Shown: in pieces, positions 33,900 through 45,745 of the stretch
Layout of the letters: every line of letters starts with the position of its first letter
How positions within the stretch are numbered: position 1 is the first letter of the stretch
Source: Mesocentrotus franciscanus
Taxonomy: Eukaryota > Echinodermata > Echinoidea > Camarodonta > Strongylocentrotidae
Direction of reading: 5' to 3'
Length of the DNA stretch: 64,000 bases
Assembly: GCA_037976565.1 (NCBI GenBank)
Contig: CP137686.1
Span: 2,956,019 to 3,020,018, forward strand
The notes under the pieces: generated by a model
What the model saw: only the letters and a program-made list of their open reading frames with translations
Database searches by the model: none
Told to the model about the DNA's origin: nothing
Made by a program: the position numbers and the translations under genes

Positions 33900-36190
33900 G
33901 TAAAAATGTGGTTAAGTTCCTTGCTTAGTAATATAATAGTATAGTCTAATGGAGGTAACTTGCTCTGACGTATATAGGCCATTTGTACCCGGCGATGGAA
34001 TGCTACGATTTGCGTTGACTTTTTTTTTACCTACGCTGTATGCTTTTATTGATATATTGGACTATCTTAGTGCTCATAAATCGTCAATCATTTGCCTAAC
34101 CTTGGAGCTCCACTCCCTGTGTAAACTTTTTTTGTTTGATTATGATCTTTTTAATTTTAATGTTTGATATCTACATGTACTTTACACCAGAAAATTGTAC
34201 AGTTGTTTGTTAATGTTGGTATTCATATGCGTGTATCATAATTTGTGTATTCATTGTGAAAGCGACATATGATAGTCTTCAGAATTTGTAATACGACCAA
34301 AATAGATTGACTTGAATTGCATTGAAATGAAATCAATAAAAATGAAATGAAATGAAAGGTTCGATTTCTTAATGTATGTAAATTTCAAAGGACATTAATA
34401 AGGGTATATACCATTTTGTGATATAAAGTGTTCATATTGATACTTATATAAATGGAGGATTGAGGCAAGATTCCCTAAAATCATGAGGCTTGTAAATCGT
34501 TCCGGCCACAACATGCCGGAACGATTATAGCGTGATAGATTTTGAAAAGATTAAGACAATCTTTTTTTTTACCTTCATCACGAATTCTGAAAATTATGTT
34601 GCAATATTATCAAGTTTATTCAGATATATTTCATTTTTTAATGAAAACTGTTGCCCGGTCACTGACCATACGGTCGATGATATCCTCCTTTGTGTTGTTT
34701 TAATAAGTTTTATTTGCGATTCACATTGTCACAAAAGATAATCTCAAAATAATACATATTTCTCTTCAATGATACAGAGACATGATTGAATGAAATAGAA
34801 CATATCATTATACTATACAGATACCATTCCATTTTTCTTATGGAGTTCAAAACCGTTGAGTTTAAAGGATATTATGCGTTCTGTTTTTTTTCCAATTGTA
34901 TTAAAGAAAATAGGAAGGATTTAAATACAGTAACGATGTTTTGACATTTACATGAAAAGATGAAATATTTGCCATATAATACCATAGTGTTCACCAGATA
35001 AAAGTATCCTTTTACTAATGTTCCAAAGCAAATTTCTATACGTGATAATCTAAGGAGTCGGATCTTTTTAGAAATTAGCCAACTGTACAGATCGTTCCAG
35101 AATCTTGAGGCAAAACGGCATTAAAAAAATAAATGAATTATTGTGACCATACGGTCGATGATATCCTCTTGGCATGGATGAACTTTTCAATGGGTTCCTT
35201 CGAGGAAACTGCGTTTTCTAAACAAGCGATACGTTTACGTGAACGAGGCCGTTGACGAGTCACCTTGGGATCTTGAGGATGATCAGGGGAAGGAAACTGA
35301 AATGAGAAGTAAGAATGTAGAGAGCTATTGAAAGTTTATAATTGTTCCTCTTCCGCGTGGTTCATCATTATATATACAAAACAAATTCGACAAATTCGAA
35401 CATATATAATATCTACAAATAATATCCAAATAATAAAACAAATTATAACCATAACTATAAATAATGGCTAAACAATGATCGTGATCATCACGGCCCAAGA
35501 CTTTGGGGCAGAGAAATCCACACAATACCAATGGATGTATCAATACATATGATATTATAGATACTAGAGATAGACAGAGAAATATGTAATCATCTTTTTA
35601 TTGTCATGCTGCCAACACTCTCAAATCATTTGCTAAAATAGAACCATTCGTGTATTAATATACAAATGATACATGTTTGCGAGTTTATTAGTGCATATCA
35701 CTATAAATGCACGAGCTAAAAACATGTATTATTTGTCTTATAAAATGGATCTACAATATCAGTATAAAGTCGAGAAATAGACGGTTGTTATCACCAGAAT
35801 GCACTCCCCGTGCATGTGGTAAAAATTAATGCACGCACACGGGATCCATTCCGACGCTTCTCATCGGCTATATTCTTGTACCCAATTTATAATTCATTTT
35901 ATTTGAGATTCTTTTGATATATTATGTAATTATTAGTTTATCTACGTTTTATCAACTTATTCAGAAATGTTCAGCACCATTTATGATCTTATTAATGATT
36001 TTAAATAGAATCAGACCAAAATCAAAATCAATAGTTCTGACTCATACTCCATTCTCAATGCCGAAAAAATCTGTGAATTCTCTGTTAACTCCATGTGACC
36101 TTTTGTTTCTACCTCTTTCATGTCCTTGATACTTTCAGTTCCATTTTCTTTCGACCTTAACCCCTTTTGTAAGCGTGCTACATGATAGAA
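33900..36190. other. Unit 5 distal flank, no gene seen
   Basis: Homologous in parts to unit 4 (GTTGCCCGGTCACTGACCATACGGTCGATGA, CGTGAACGAGGCCGT, the end segment TTCTCAATGCCGAAAAA). About 34690-35130 and 35640-35900 are foreign, the latter with TACATGTTT...AAACATGTA arms. The bZIP/TATA block is absent. Homology to the array ends near 36190. Confidence 0.5.
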
Positions 36191-36194
36191 TGGT

Positions 36195-36362
36195 TTGATC
36201 AAGATTGAGAGGCTTCCCATAGCCCCGATCGTCCAGAGCTCTCGTCAGTCAGCAATTCTACTTATTGTCATTCCCCGTAAAATGTGTCGCCAATAAGTAT
36301 AGCCGGCAAGTCGACGCATATTTCATATTGACGGAATAAAAGTTATCTTTATCTTTTATCAA
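36195..36362 (+). repeat. Possible LINE 3' end with TATCTTT tail
   Basis: A stretch ending in GGAATAAAAGTTATCTTTATC followed by TTTTATC resembles the 3' terminus of a truncated non-LTR element. It lies exactly where array homology stops. No coding part is present. Confidence 0.3.
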
Positions 36363-36456
36363 ATTTCTCTAGAGCTTTCTATTTTAAATGCAGTTCTTTT
36401 ACCTTTTTTTCCATTCGATTTTTCCAACTTTGCTTAGGACATGATAGGGAAAATGG

Positions 36457-36460
<4 letters not shown>

Positions 36461-36491
<31 letters not shown>

Positions 36492-36558
36492 TTCTCTCTT
36501 TCTCTCTTTCTCTCTTTCTCTCTTTCTCTCTTTCTCTCTATCTCTCTTTCTCTCTCTC
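36461..36558. repeat. (CT)n and (CTTT)n microsatellite
   Basis: Uninterrupted (CT)n followed by alternating TCTCTTTC units. Confidence 0.97.
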
Positions 36559-36794
36559 TTCCCAGAGTATATATTTATTTGACTAATACAATCTAATTCT
36601 CTTCTTGGTTTTAATAGTCAGTGTAAGTCTTTTGTCTATCTGATTGTGACTCTCACGTTCTAGCTATAGACCTCATTACTTCAGCATGTCATTGTAATGT
36701 TTGTATCTAAATCTGAGATGTGGCCTCTATGCTTTCATTAATTTTGGGAATGATTCTTCCATTTGAAATCTAAATCAATTGCACATAATCTTCT

Positions 36795-36932
36795 TCCTTT
36801 TTTCCTTCTTCTTCTTCTTCTTCTTCTTCATCCTCTTCTTCTTCTGCTTCATTATCTTCTTCTTTTTCTACATCTTCTTCTTATTCTACTCCTCCTTGTT
36901 GTTCTTCTTCTTGTTCTTTTAATTCTTCTTAA
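36795..36932. repeat. (CTT)n polypyrimidine tract
   Basis: Imperfect CTT repeats of about 135 bp followed by (AAT)n at 36930-36952. Confidence 0.95.
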
Positions 36933-37030
36933 TAATAATAATTATAATAATAATAGTGTATACTTGAAGAGCGCACACATCGTCCAGGGACGCTCATGGC
37001 GCTAACTCAGCAACAGTTCTTTTTTAATAG
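36930..37030 (-). repeat. SINE or LINE 3' fragment
   Basis: (AAT)n then GAGCGCACACATCGTCCAGG and CGCTCATGGCGCT, related to the start of the SINE at 55690 and to GACGCTCATGGCGCTTACC in the array introns. Confidence 0.5.
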
Positions 37031-37139
37031 TACAAGTAAAGTAAATGTTTATTTGATAATAGAGATATACCATCAGAGACTCAAAAACAATTTTGCAACA
37101 CCCATTTCAATTCAATTCTCAGCTCCGCCCGGTGGGGCC

Positions 37140-37400
37140 CGGTGCCCTTTTTCCTCTCTTTCTTCTTCTTATTCTTCTTTTATTTCTTCTTTTACTCCTT
37201 CTTGTTTGTTTTTTGTCTTGTTTTTCTTCTTCTTCTACTTCTTCTTCTTTTACCTATTCCTCCTCTTTGTCTTCTTCTCCTTATTCTTCTTCCCCTTCTT
37301 CTCCTTCTTCTTCCTCTTTTTCTTCTTTTTCTTCCTCCTCCTCGCCCTCGCCCTCCTCCTCTTCTTTTTTTCTGTCTTTATTTATTTCTCTCTTTTATTT
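37140..37400. repeat. Long (TTC)n polypyrimidine tract
   Basis: About 260 bp almost wholly C and T on the plus strand. All long reading frames across it are artefacts of composition. Confidence 0.95.
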
Positions 37401-37432
37401 TTGTTTTGTTTTCGAAGAAATCCCCAGAAGGA

Positions 37433-37640
37433 CTTCTGGTCTGAAAAACGCGGCGAATTCACGCGGCGGTTGATGTTTCGAGTGGACGAAGCGTATCCCT
37501 GGGCTGCGATCGATCTCCCCGTGATATCAATGATCGAGCAGGTGGTCGTGTATGAGAAGATGGCGGCGTGCTTTCATCTTCGAGTTCCAGTGTACACTGC
37601 TCAAAAGAACATGACACAGTCACGTGACTCATGTCATTGA
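37433..37640 (+). other. Possible exon with good acceptor and open frame
   Basis: After a pyrimidine-rich stretch ending CCCCAG, a frame stays open for about 69 codons (KDFWSEKRGEFTRRLMFRVD..., then ...MIEQVVVYEKMAACF) to a TGA at 37638. Composition is more GC-rich and codon-like than the surroundings. The minus strand is open too, and the end carries TCACGTGACTCATGTCA, so it may instead be a promoter region. No family recognised. Confidence 0.25.
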
Positions 37641-37738
37641 TCAATGCCTTCACATGAGTTTCCAGTTTAATTATAGATGGAGATGGGATTATTTACATGA
37701 CCGTTTACCTTCCAACATAGGCCATGTAGGCTTTCACA

Positions 37739-37740
<2 letters not shown>

Positions 37741-37769
<29 letters not shown>

Positions 37770-37795
37770 ACTGTCTCTCTCTCTCTCTCTCTCCA
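37741..37795. repeat. (CT)n microsatellite
   Basis: CT dinucleotide tract with two short interruptions. Confidence 0.96.
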
Positions 37796-38160
37796 ATTTT
37801 GTTTGTTATCTCTCATTCATTTTTAATTTCCTTTCACTTCTTTCCATTGCTAACCATTTTCACAATATAGGTCTCATGCTGGCGCTCATCACGCTCATTG
37901 AACCGCCGTTTTCGTAGTTTGAGAGCATCATTAATGAATTCACTACATGTTTCAATTTACCATATGTATCTGTTTACACACCATTTTATTGGCCACTTTA
38001 ATAATGATATAATTTTTTTTTTTAAAGTACCAAATTGGAACTACATGTTCAACAAAGGGTCTCTGGAAAGTTACAAATTAGGCTTCAATGAATTTGTTTA
38101 AATATATGTTGATTTAATATTCTAGTGACTCTTTATGCCTGGATTACATTTGCCCCGGGC

Positions 38161-40520
38161 AGGGGTGTCGATTTGTATCCGTGGTTGGGGGGGGGGGGAT
38201 GATAGGTGCCAAAATATTTTCGGCAATGGATTAAAGCAACCAAGAGGTAGAAGCGTGTGGCAGGTTGCACCCTCCCTTCCAAGTTATTAACTTTTTCAAG
38301 TCACCCTCAATAAAGATAACATTTCAGAGAATATAAGAGTGGTAATAAAATTAATAACATGCTAAATGTTAGTCCTGACTCTTGCCTGCAGTGTAGGCCT
38401 ACCAGACTGATATCATCTATTTTTAAACGAAATTTAGACATTACCAAAAAAATCCAATGGTGAGGGATATCAACTTGTGAAAGTATTATGTTACCAGTGG
38501 GCAAATGCATTAATAAGCAACCAGGAAAGGTTCATGTAGACAGAAAATTCTTTATTTCCTGGTGATAGAAACATACATTTTATGAATATTGATGTCTCCA
38601 AACAACATTCATCGTGAAAAACCCATTCCAATATTCTGTGTAAGGAGATCTAAAAAAACATAGTTCTCATTAGTAAATGAAAAACATATTGCTTTTGGTT
38701 CTTCATTTGACTCTCTTCCTTCTTTAATTAAACCAACTGAATCCTCTCTGCGGGAAACTCAATTCAATGAAACAGAATATCACTGATGCAAAATTTGGTT
38801 CTCAAAATGACAGAAAATTTCCACTCCTGATCTCATACAAACTGTCTGTTTCTTAAAAACATAATATAAAACTTACGTTCCAACTACCAAACAACAAACT
38901 TCCATTATCTCCTTCTTCACCCAGATATACTTATCATACCAGATACGCTCAAATATAAGCTCTAAAATATAAGCATAATATTCCCTAAGGCCCTGACCAG
39001 AGCACTATTTTTTTAAACTATAACCAGTCTTAGAAGGTGCATTATTATTGGAAGGGTGTTATAAACAAAAAGTCCCAAATTTCATTCAATCCTTTTTGTT
39101 TCTTGTTTTTCTTTTCACTTTCCTTTTAAGCCCTGTCAATAATGTGGCATTGATTATTTACTCGTTTTTAATTAGTTTTTGAAGAACTCCTAGGTGAAAG
39201 AAATCATAACAGACTATTCTTGAATATTATTACTTGTTTTAGAACATGTTGGGCCTGTCTCACATTGCCTTCCATCATTCCATGGCAATTTTCCATGTTT
39301 CTTTCAGCTTATTTCTCACTTCTTTTCCATCCACTCAACTAATTCCTGATCATGCATTAACCTCATACCTACCTACCATCACCCATGCCTAAGCTGTTTA
39401 GGGAGGGGGATCCCGTAAAGTAATTTCGACATTGTAAGAAATAAACATGAGCAATATTTCATTGTAGGTTACTTTAAAGTCAACCTCTTTTTCATCGCCC
39501 ATTCACATCAGTTCCCTGAAGGAAATGCTGGAATGTCCCTCTTTCTCTTGTCTTTCTTCCTTTTCTCTTCCCCTTCCTTTTTTCTTCTGCCCGTTTCTTC
39601 CCTTTTCCCCTTTTCCCAGGTACCAAGCCCATATGGGGCCCATATGGGGATGATCTGGGTCACTTGTGCCATCTGGGCTATTAAATGGAACCCATATAAT
39701 GTATCCCATATGGGGCCAATATTTAGTAACCCATATGGGATCTATCTGGGCCAGCCCTTATGGGTTCCAGATGGGAATGAGCTGGGCGTACACATATGGG
39801 TAGAATATGAATATGCCCATATGGGTAACACATGGGGAAAATCTGGGTTAACCCACATGGGATATATCTGGGTTAACCAATATGGGTACCAGATGGGATT
39901 AAGCTGGGCATACCCATTTGGGCCCAGTTTGGTATGGGTCCCATCTGGGTCCCATCTGTCTTATATGGGTGCAGATGCCTGAGGGCCCCAGATGGCCACG
40001 GGCCCATGTTTCAGAGAATATGGGACCCATGTGGGTCCCACATGGGCTTGCTACCTGGGTTATTATCCTCTCTGTCTCTCATTATCTCTCTCTCCCACTC
40101 TCTACTTCTTTTTGCACTTTTGCGCTTCGCGCTTAACATTTAGCTCGTTGCTTTTTAACGCTGCGGCTTTGCATTTGGCGCACTGCATTTCTATGATGCT
40201 GTTGATTGAATAAATTGAATAAATTCATCAATTCCTGATGAAGCGGTATGAGCGAGAATTCAATTTATTCTTGTCTCATATACGGTTGTCTAATTTACTT
40301 CGTTTTCTATATGTATTATGAAAATGAGATAGCAAAATGTGTATATTGATGGTCATCTTGCGAGTAATAACCATTAACTACTCTCATCGGGCTCTCATCA
40401 TTAATATTTCTCTTCATTTTTTTTTTTTTTGATGGTGAATTATTGGGGGATGATTGTACAGGCCATCCCCACCTGAAATATTGGGGGATATATCCCCCAT
40501 CCCCGTGATCGACACCCATG
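38161..40520. mobile_element. Nested 2.36 kb element with 9 bp target duplication
   Basis: GCCCCGGGC occurs at 38152-38160 and again at 40521-40529, bracketing ends that read GGGTGTCGAT and ATCGACACCC. Near the right end is TGGGGGATATATCCCCCA, and near the left end a run of G. A 9 bp duplication fits Mutator-like elements, but no transposase or long ORF is seen between 38200 and 39480. Superfamily uncertain. Confidence 0.72.
39615..40050. repeat. CATATGGG / ATCTGGG degenerate repeat array
   Basis: CCATATGGG palindromes alternate with ATCTGGG at roughly 20 bp spacing for about 430 bp. The stretch is open in several frames (PYG-HMG-IW pattern), which follows from the repeat rather than from a gene. 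It lies inside the nested element. Confidence 0.85.
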
Positions 40521-41383
40521 GCCCCGGGCGTCGTACGATAAATTAGTCTACGATTTTTCGTGCGATTTTAGGGGCATCGTAGGAGTCTACGGGCCACGAT
40601 GTTTAGGTTTACATTATCTACGAGCATCGTGCCATTTCTTGTATTGGCCCTCGGGGGCAGGCCGGGACAAACCCGACAGAGGCTGATCGGAGATTGTACG
40701 GAAATCGTGCAATTTCAATGCAGTAGCCGTGCAGTCTCCGCAGCTTCCGCACGGAAATCGTACGGAGCCCGTGCAGCTTCCGTGCAAAGGTTGCGCGGAG
40801 AAGGCGCGGTGACCGTGCAGCCGCCGTGCCGTTTTTAAGCGTTTATTTTTTGTTTTGCTGCACGATTTTGCTGCACGATCAGCGCGAGTCCTCGGGGCAA
40901 TGCCCGTGCGGGGATTGTACAATGACACCTACGACATGTTAACGGACTACGGGCTTACGATTTTTCAAATTTGTTTAACTTCTCACGATACAAAATCGTA
41001 GAGGCCGTGGAGCCCGTGAATTCGTACGAAAATCTCACGGCCGCCTCCTGCCTCCGTACGGAGGCCGCACGGAAAAGGGGATACGGGCAGGATACGGGCT
41101 CCGTAGACTAATCGCAGGCCAAATGTAATCCAGGCATTACTTACGTCAAGGAATGGAATGTAACATGTGACATTGTAGTACTAGTGTATTGTGCCTAATG
41201 GAAATGATGATGGCGCTTTTCATTTTTTCGTTACAGGTTAACCTCCTTTCCGACCGTTATGAACCGTTATGACGTGTATAGCGTATTCATTAAAGTTAAG
41301 AATAATAAAGAAAGTTAAGGGTTATATTTCGTGATTCCTCAACAATAAACAGTGCATGTATGTTAATATAAATTGCCGCCATG

Positions 41384-41500
41384 GTGTGTGTGTGTGTGTG
41401 TCTCTCTCTCTCTCTCTCTCTTCCTCACACAGACACGCACGCACGCACACTTTCCCTCTCTCTAGTTCTCTCTCTCTCTCTCTCTCTCACTTTCTCTATT
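41384..41500. repeat. (TG)n, (CT)n, (CACG)n microsatellite cluster
   Basis: (TG)n at 41384, (CT)n at 41400-41420, ACGCACGCACGCAC, then (CT)n at 41467-41488. Confidence 0.93.
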
Positions 41501-41899
41501 CATTTCCTGATATTTATATCCTTTCACGCTATTCCTCCAGGAATTTTTTTTTTTTTTTAGCCGACCCAGCTATGGAAATCGATGTAAGTCAATTCCGCGA
41601 CTCATTCTCCGTGTCCTTTGAGACGCTGCATTCGAGGCAAAAACTATGTTCGCATGGCATTGTCGTAGTTTTAAACTTTGAGCCATCAAAACCTCAAAAG
41701 TTTTAATATGCAACCCACTAACGATGTATTAACGATGTATTGGTTTCACAAAGCACCGAAACAACGACTGCTCGACGTCTTGAACTACGAGCCGAGAAAG
41801 CATTCGTGGGGGTCAATCGTAGCTACTAACTGGCGAAACATTTATCTTCGCTCGAGTAACGATCCTTCGCTGCTCATACTTCTCGCATTAACCATGAGA

Positions 41900-42740
41900 T
41901 AGCATGTGGCATAAAACTTCGAGTAAACCCAGGATTTCCGAAACCACAAGTGCGTCTGCAAAATCCCCAACTGCATGCTAATCCATCTCGAAGTTTAAAA
42001 CCTCGAGCTAAATTAAATCTATTTACTGTCGTGTGAACGTAGCTACAGTGGCTGTTCTCACTCCGCCGTTTGCTTCCCGAATTTCACGCCGGATTAAGTG
42101 GATACCATGGCGATTAAGATGCCTTTGTGGGCTCTCGCCTAACTACGCGTGACCATTCCAGCCATGCTCTCCTCGCCCGCCTCTTCCAAATCGGATCGGC
42201 TTTCGGAGCCATGGAATGTGATCCGGATTGCCGTCCGATAACTGATCCGAATTGGAGCAGCGCATTCGAGTGGTTAATACGTATGTATAACAAATCTTTT
42301 GGGGTTTGTATCCCACGTTGTACTCGAGTTAAGCGGTGGTGTCGGTAGAGTTGCAGTGAATATGAGTGAACGTGATTGCACAAAGTGTTTTATAGAGAAA
42401 TTTAATGTGTGTGTGCAATTCAATTGCATGTGCCTAAAATAGATATTATTGTTAAAAATTGACGCCCCCTCCCTCCATGGAGTACATGTTTGAATATTCG
42501 CTGTAATTCTTGCTACAAGCACAACAGGTAATCGTTTCATTAATTTCCATTGATGATCAATTGTCAACACTTTCACCTTTTACATAAACACGATCGCAAA
42601 TTTGTTGTTGTATCAACTCGAGGGCAATTTTAATACCCCAATATATATCCCGTAGTTATCCTGTTCGGATTACGTAGTACACCATTGTAATTATCGCACG
42701 TTTCAAAAGGGGATGGACGGGGCTACGTAAAGATAATGTT
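41900..42740. other. No gene recognised
   Basis: Mixed-composition sequence with short open frames on both strands (for example 42127-42348 plus and 42114-42383 minus) that mirror each other. Nothing identifiable. Confidence 0.4.
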
Positions 42741-42741
42741 G

Positions 42742-42940
42742 AGTTCTGGTCATGCAATTGCATTGTGAAAGAAACGTTGTGGAATCGATCAAAAAATGTT
42801 GATCATCTAGAATATAAGTATTGGTGTGTACTGCAAGGTTCTGGAATCATCAAAATGATAAGAAATTTGGCCCAGTCTTGGTAAAGTTACAAGCACTGTA
42901 CACAGAAAGATGTATATGGGACTACACGAACATGTGGCAT
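42742..42940 (+). repeat. Dispersed repeat, copy 2 of 3 (uninterrupted)
   Basis: Matches 16985-17165 in reverse orientation and 47555-47735 plus 48112-48125 in the same orientation. It keeps the continuous sequence across the point where the third copy is split by a MITE. Confidence 0.75.
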
Positions 42941-43462
42941 ATAAATCCGTCCCGATTTGTATGATGTTACATGCCATATTTAGAATATTAAGGCATTTGA
43001 AGAGCCGTGCTTTTCAGGGAACATTTTTTCTCCGATGTTCTTCCACACTTGCATAATACAATGACAACGCTCACAAATTATTTTTCACCTCTTCCCAGAA
43101 CTCAACCTTCTCTTTAAATTGCCTTACGTTTATTTTCCGAAAGTAGTTGAGATCGTTTCCATATAACAAAGCAGAATAAACATGATTCTCGGTACTCTAC
43201 AGGGTAACATTAAAGACTATTATAGGCGGTGACCCGGCAATTGCTCCCGCGACATTTATTGCTCGTGGCTTTGTTTCGTCAAATCTATAGGATTAGGTTA
43301 AGGGTTAGGTTTAGCGTTTGGTGCCGGGTTAAAGTTAAGAATTCGGTGAGTGTAGGAAAGTATTGGGATGGAATTTTCGCAGGAGTATTAGTGTCATACA
43401 ACTGTTCAGGAATAACAAGGTCAATTAATAAGAAAAACATACTTAATCAAGGGCAGGAGGAC

Positions 43463-43464
43463 GT

Positions 43465-43500
<36 letters not shown>

Positions 43501-43520
43501 CGATGGTGACGGTGACGGTG
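43463..43520. repeat. (GAT)n microsatellite
   Basis: About 13 GAT triplets then GGTGAC repeats. It creates a poly-Asp frame that is not evidence for a gene. A related AAG/GAT-rich stretch follows to 43620 and at 43741-43775. Confidence 0.95.
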
Positions 43521-43779
43521 ATAATGTTGACATGGGGAGGCGGAGAAATAGGAAGAAGAAGAGGAAAAGGAGAAAAGTGAAGAAGATTATGATGATGATG
43601 AAGATGACGATGGCGATAGTGATGATGATTATATTGCAAAATGGCATTTGATATCGATTTCATGTAAGAATTTTGTCATGCTCTGATTGAGTTATGGAAA
43701 TACAATTATTTGAATTGAAAAATTGAAATTGAATTAAATTGATGATGGTGATGGTGATGATGACGATGATGACGTAGTA

Positions 43780-45180
43780 AACAAGAATTCATAATTGAGT
43801 GAGTACAATTTTAAGAATTCATATTAATCAAACATGAAAAGAATTGTGGAAAAATTAATAATTAATGACAGGTTACATTGACACATTTATGCATTATCAT
43901 TGAGAACGGATGGGCCTGCTTTACCTACGAAGCAATGCTTCGTGATACATGACCCCAAATCGTAGTGATGGCATGGTCTGATTTGGTCAAACAATTAATA
44001 ATAATGATGATAAATAAGGGCAAACATTGAACACAACATAATGACGATATTCCAAAATAGGTATATAGGGAAGGTAAAGAGATAGACAAGTGTCGAAGAA
44101 CAGGAAACGAAGATAAAAAAAACTCGAAATAAAATGAAACATCGGAATATAGATCAGTGGATGTAGAACAAAGAAAATAAGAACATTGGGTATTGGCTAA
44201 ATAAAGACATAAGCCAGTTGATGCTCGGTAAATACCCATCCATTGCCTATTGTTTTCATCTTAAAGTGAGTATGGAGACACCGGTCACTCGAGAATATTT
44301 CAGATCAACAATAATACTTCGACACATCCATTAATTCCCTGGATTTTCGAGCGAATCGTTTAGTCTAGTTGTGTCTAGATGATATTACCCGCGAGACGGA
44401 CAGGGGAGTGAGATTTCGCTCGCACTTTTGGGGGCTCCGATTGTCAATTTGTCTTGTCTAGACACTCCTAGTTTATGGATGCCCCTTGAAAGAACAGGAA
44501 ATTTAGACTTGAAACCGCTTGGAGGAAGACGTCGAAGAAAGATGGCATTTATTGACGGCGAAGCTGGGTCAGGCTCAACGTCTACAGTTGTGATGAATAT
44601 TTGGTGTTATTACCTTTATGAGAATTCATCGACGAAGCTTCGGGGGAAGAGGGGGCACGCGCCCCTGGCTAAATAGTGAACAAAGGTAAAGAAAAGGGGA
44701 GGAAATAAGAGAGGGAGGAGAGAGAACACGAGAAAAAAAAAAGACATTGAGATACCTTCCTTCACTCCTCCTTCTAAATTGGCATATCTCACATCGAGTA
44801 AGATTGCTTCCCCCCACCGGCCCACCCCCTCCGTCACCCGATGCCGGTGCCTCCTTAATGTCGAAAACCCATGCTACATGTACTTCACTTCGTGAATCAC
44901 ATATATTTCCATCGACAACCTAAATGATAAACAAACAACAAATTTGATAAAAGTCAACAATATTTTCCTCATAAAATTCAATAATGCAAGGGGGATTCAA
45001 CGTAATACTGACAAATTAGGCCTAAACCACGTGAAATGCGCGTTACTTTTACATTCCCTTTATTCTCACATATTATACTCTGCGTCCCCTGCTTCCCTAA
45101 ATGCGTTATTTTTTGGTTAAATCAAGACCTCTTTTTTAAAACAAGCCCCAATCTGTGCCGCAGAAGAAAATGACGCGACC
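43780..45180. other. No gene recognised
   Basis: AT-rich to mixed sequence with scattered short ORFs and no splice or domain support. A GAAGCTTCGGGGG motif lies at 44634. Confidence 0.4.
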
Positions 45181-45194
45181 CGGCCGCCCCTGTA

Positions 45195-45699
45195 TCTCTC
45201 TCTCTCTCTCTCTCAGAGAGACAGACACAGAGAGAGGGTGAAAGAGAGGAGAGAGACAGACAGACAGAGAGAGAGAGAGAGTGAGAGAGAGAGAGAGAGA
45301 CTCTCTCCTCTTTCTCTCTCTCACCCTCTCTCTGTGTGTCTCTCCTCTCTCTCTCTCACCCTCTCTCTGTGTGTGTCTCTCTCTCCTCTGTCTCTCTCAC
45401 ACACCCTCTCTCTCTCTGTGTCTGTCTCTCTTCCTCATTTTCTCTCCTTATCTCTCTATTATTCTCTATCTCTTTCTGTATCTTTCTCTCCTCTCTCTCT
45501 CTCTCACTCTCTCCCTTTTTCGCCCTCTTTTTCTTTATCACTTTCTCCTCCTCCTTTCTTCTTACTGTCTCTACATTTACCTCTTCTAACTCCCCTTCCC
45601 CCTCTTTTTTCTCTCTCCTGTAGGCATATGGCTCTCTTTCTCTTACTCCCTCTTACCCTCTCTCCCTCTCTCCCCTCTCTGACTCTTTCATTTACCTCT

Positions 45700-45741
<42 letters not shown>

Positions 45742-45745
45742 CAGA
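45195..45745. repeat. Complex CT/GA microsatellite with inverted GA and CT blocks
   Basis: (CT)n at 45195-45213, (GA)n at 45230-45300, then (CT)n and GTGTGTCT units to 45740. The switch from GA to CT near 45300 makes an inverted repeat. Confidence 0.95.

Larger units (their letters stand above)
1..36190 (+). repeat. Tandem array of five diverged gene-bearing units
   Basis: The same ordered set of segments recurs five times: a unit start (TTAACCCTGATATCTC at 1, 6541, 11652 and 27746, with a diverged form near 18895), a leader exon, an intron with two SINEs, a coding exon, a conserved 3' flank containing the motif AGCAAGCAAGCAAAAAAG, and a CT-rich end. Unit starts are about -6, 6535, 11646, 18889 and 27740, and recognisable homology ends near 36190. 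Units 1, 3 and 4 share 3' segments missing from 2 and 5, and 2 and 5 share segments missing from 1, 3 and 4. Units 1 and 4 are the closest pair. Length differences are mostly explained by identifiable insertions. Confidence 0.93.
38136..41136. mobile_element. Harbinger-like inverted-repeat element, split by a second element
   Basis: The ends TGCCTGGATTACATTTG and CAAATGTAATCCAGGCA are perfect inverted repeats flanked by TTA on both sides, the target duplication usual for PIF/Harbinger. The interior (40530-41110) is full of CGTACGG, CGTGCAG and TCTACGA motifs. Without the nested insert the element is about 640 bp, so it is a MITE. No transposase is seen. Confidence 0.82.

Noticed and set aside
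39533..39982. 149-codon ORF with PYG-HMG-IW repeats
   Set aside because: It follows from the CATATGGG array and a pyrimidine tract inside a transposon.
41561..41583. 23 bp mini-exon between a poly-T acceptor and GTAAGT
   Set aside because: Too short, with no second exon to join; chance is likely.
43229..43651. Poly-Asp protein
   Set aside because: Created by the (GAT)n microsatellite; no splice signals or conserved parts.
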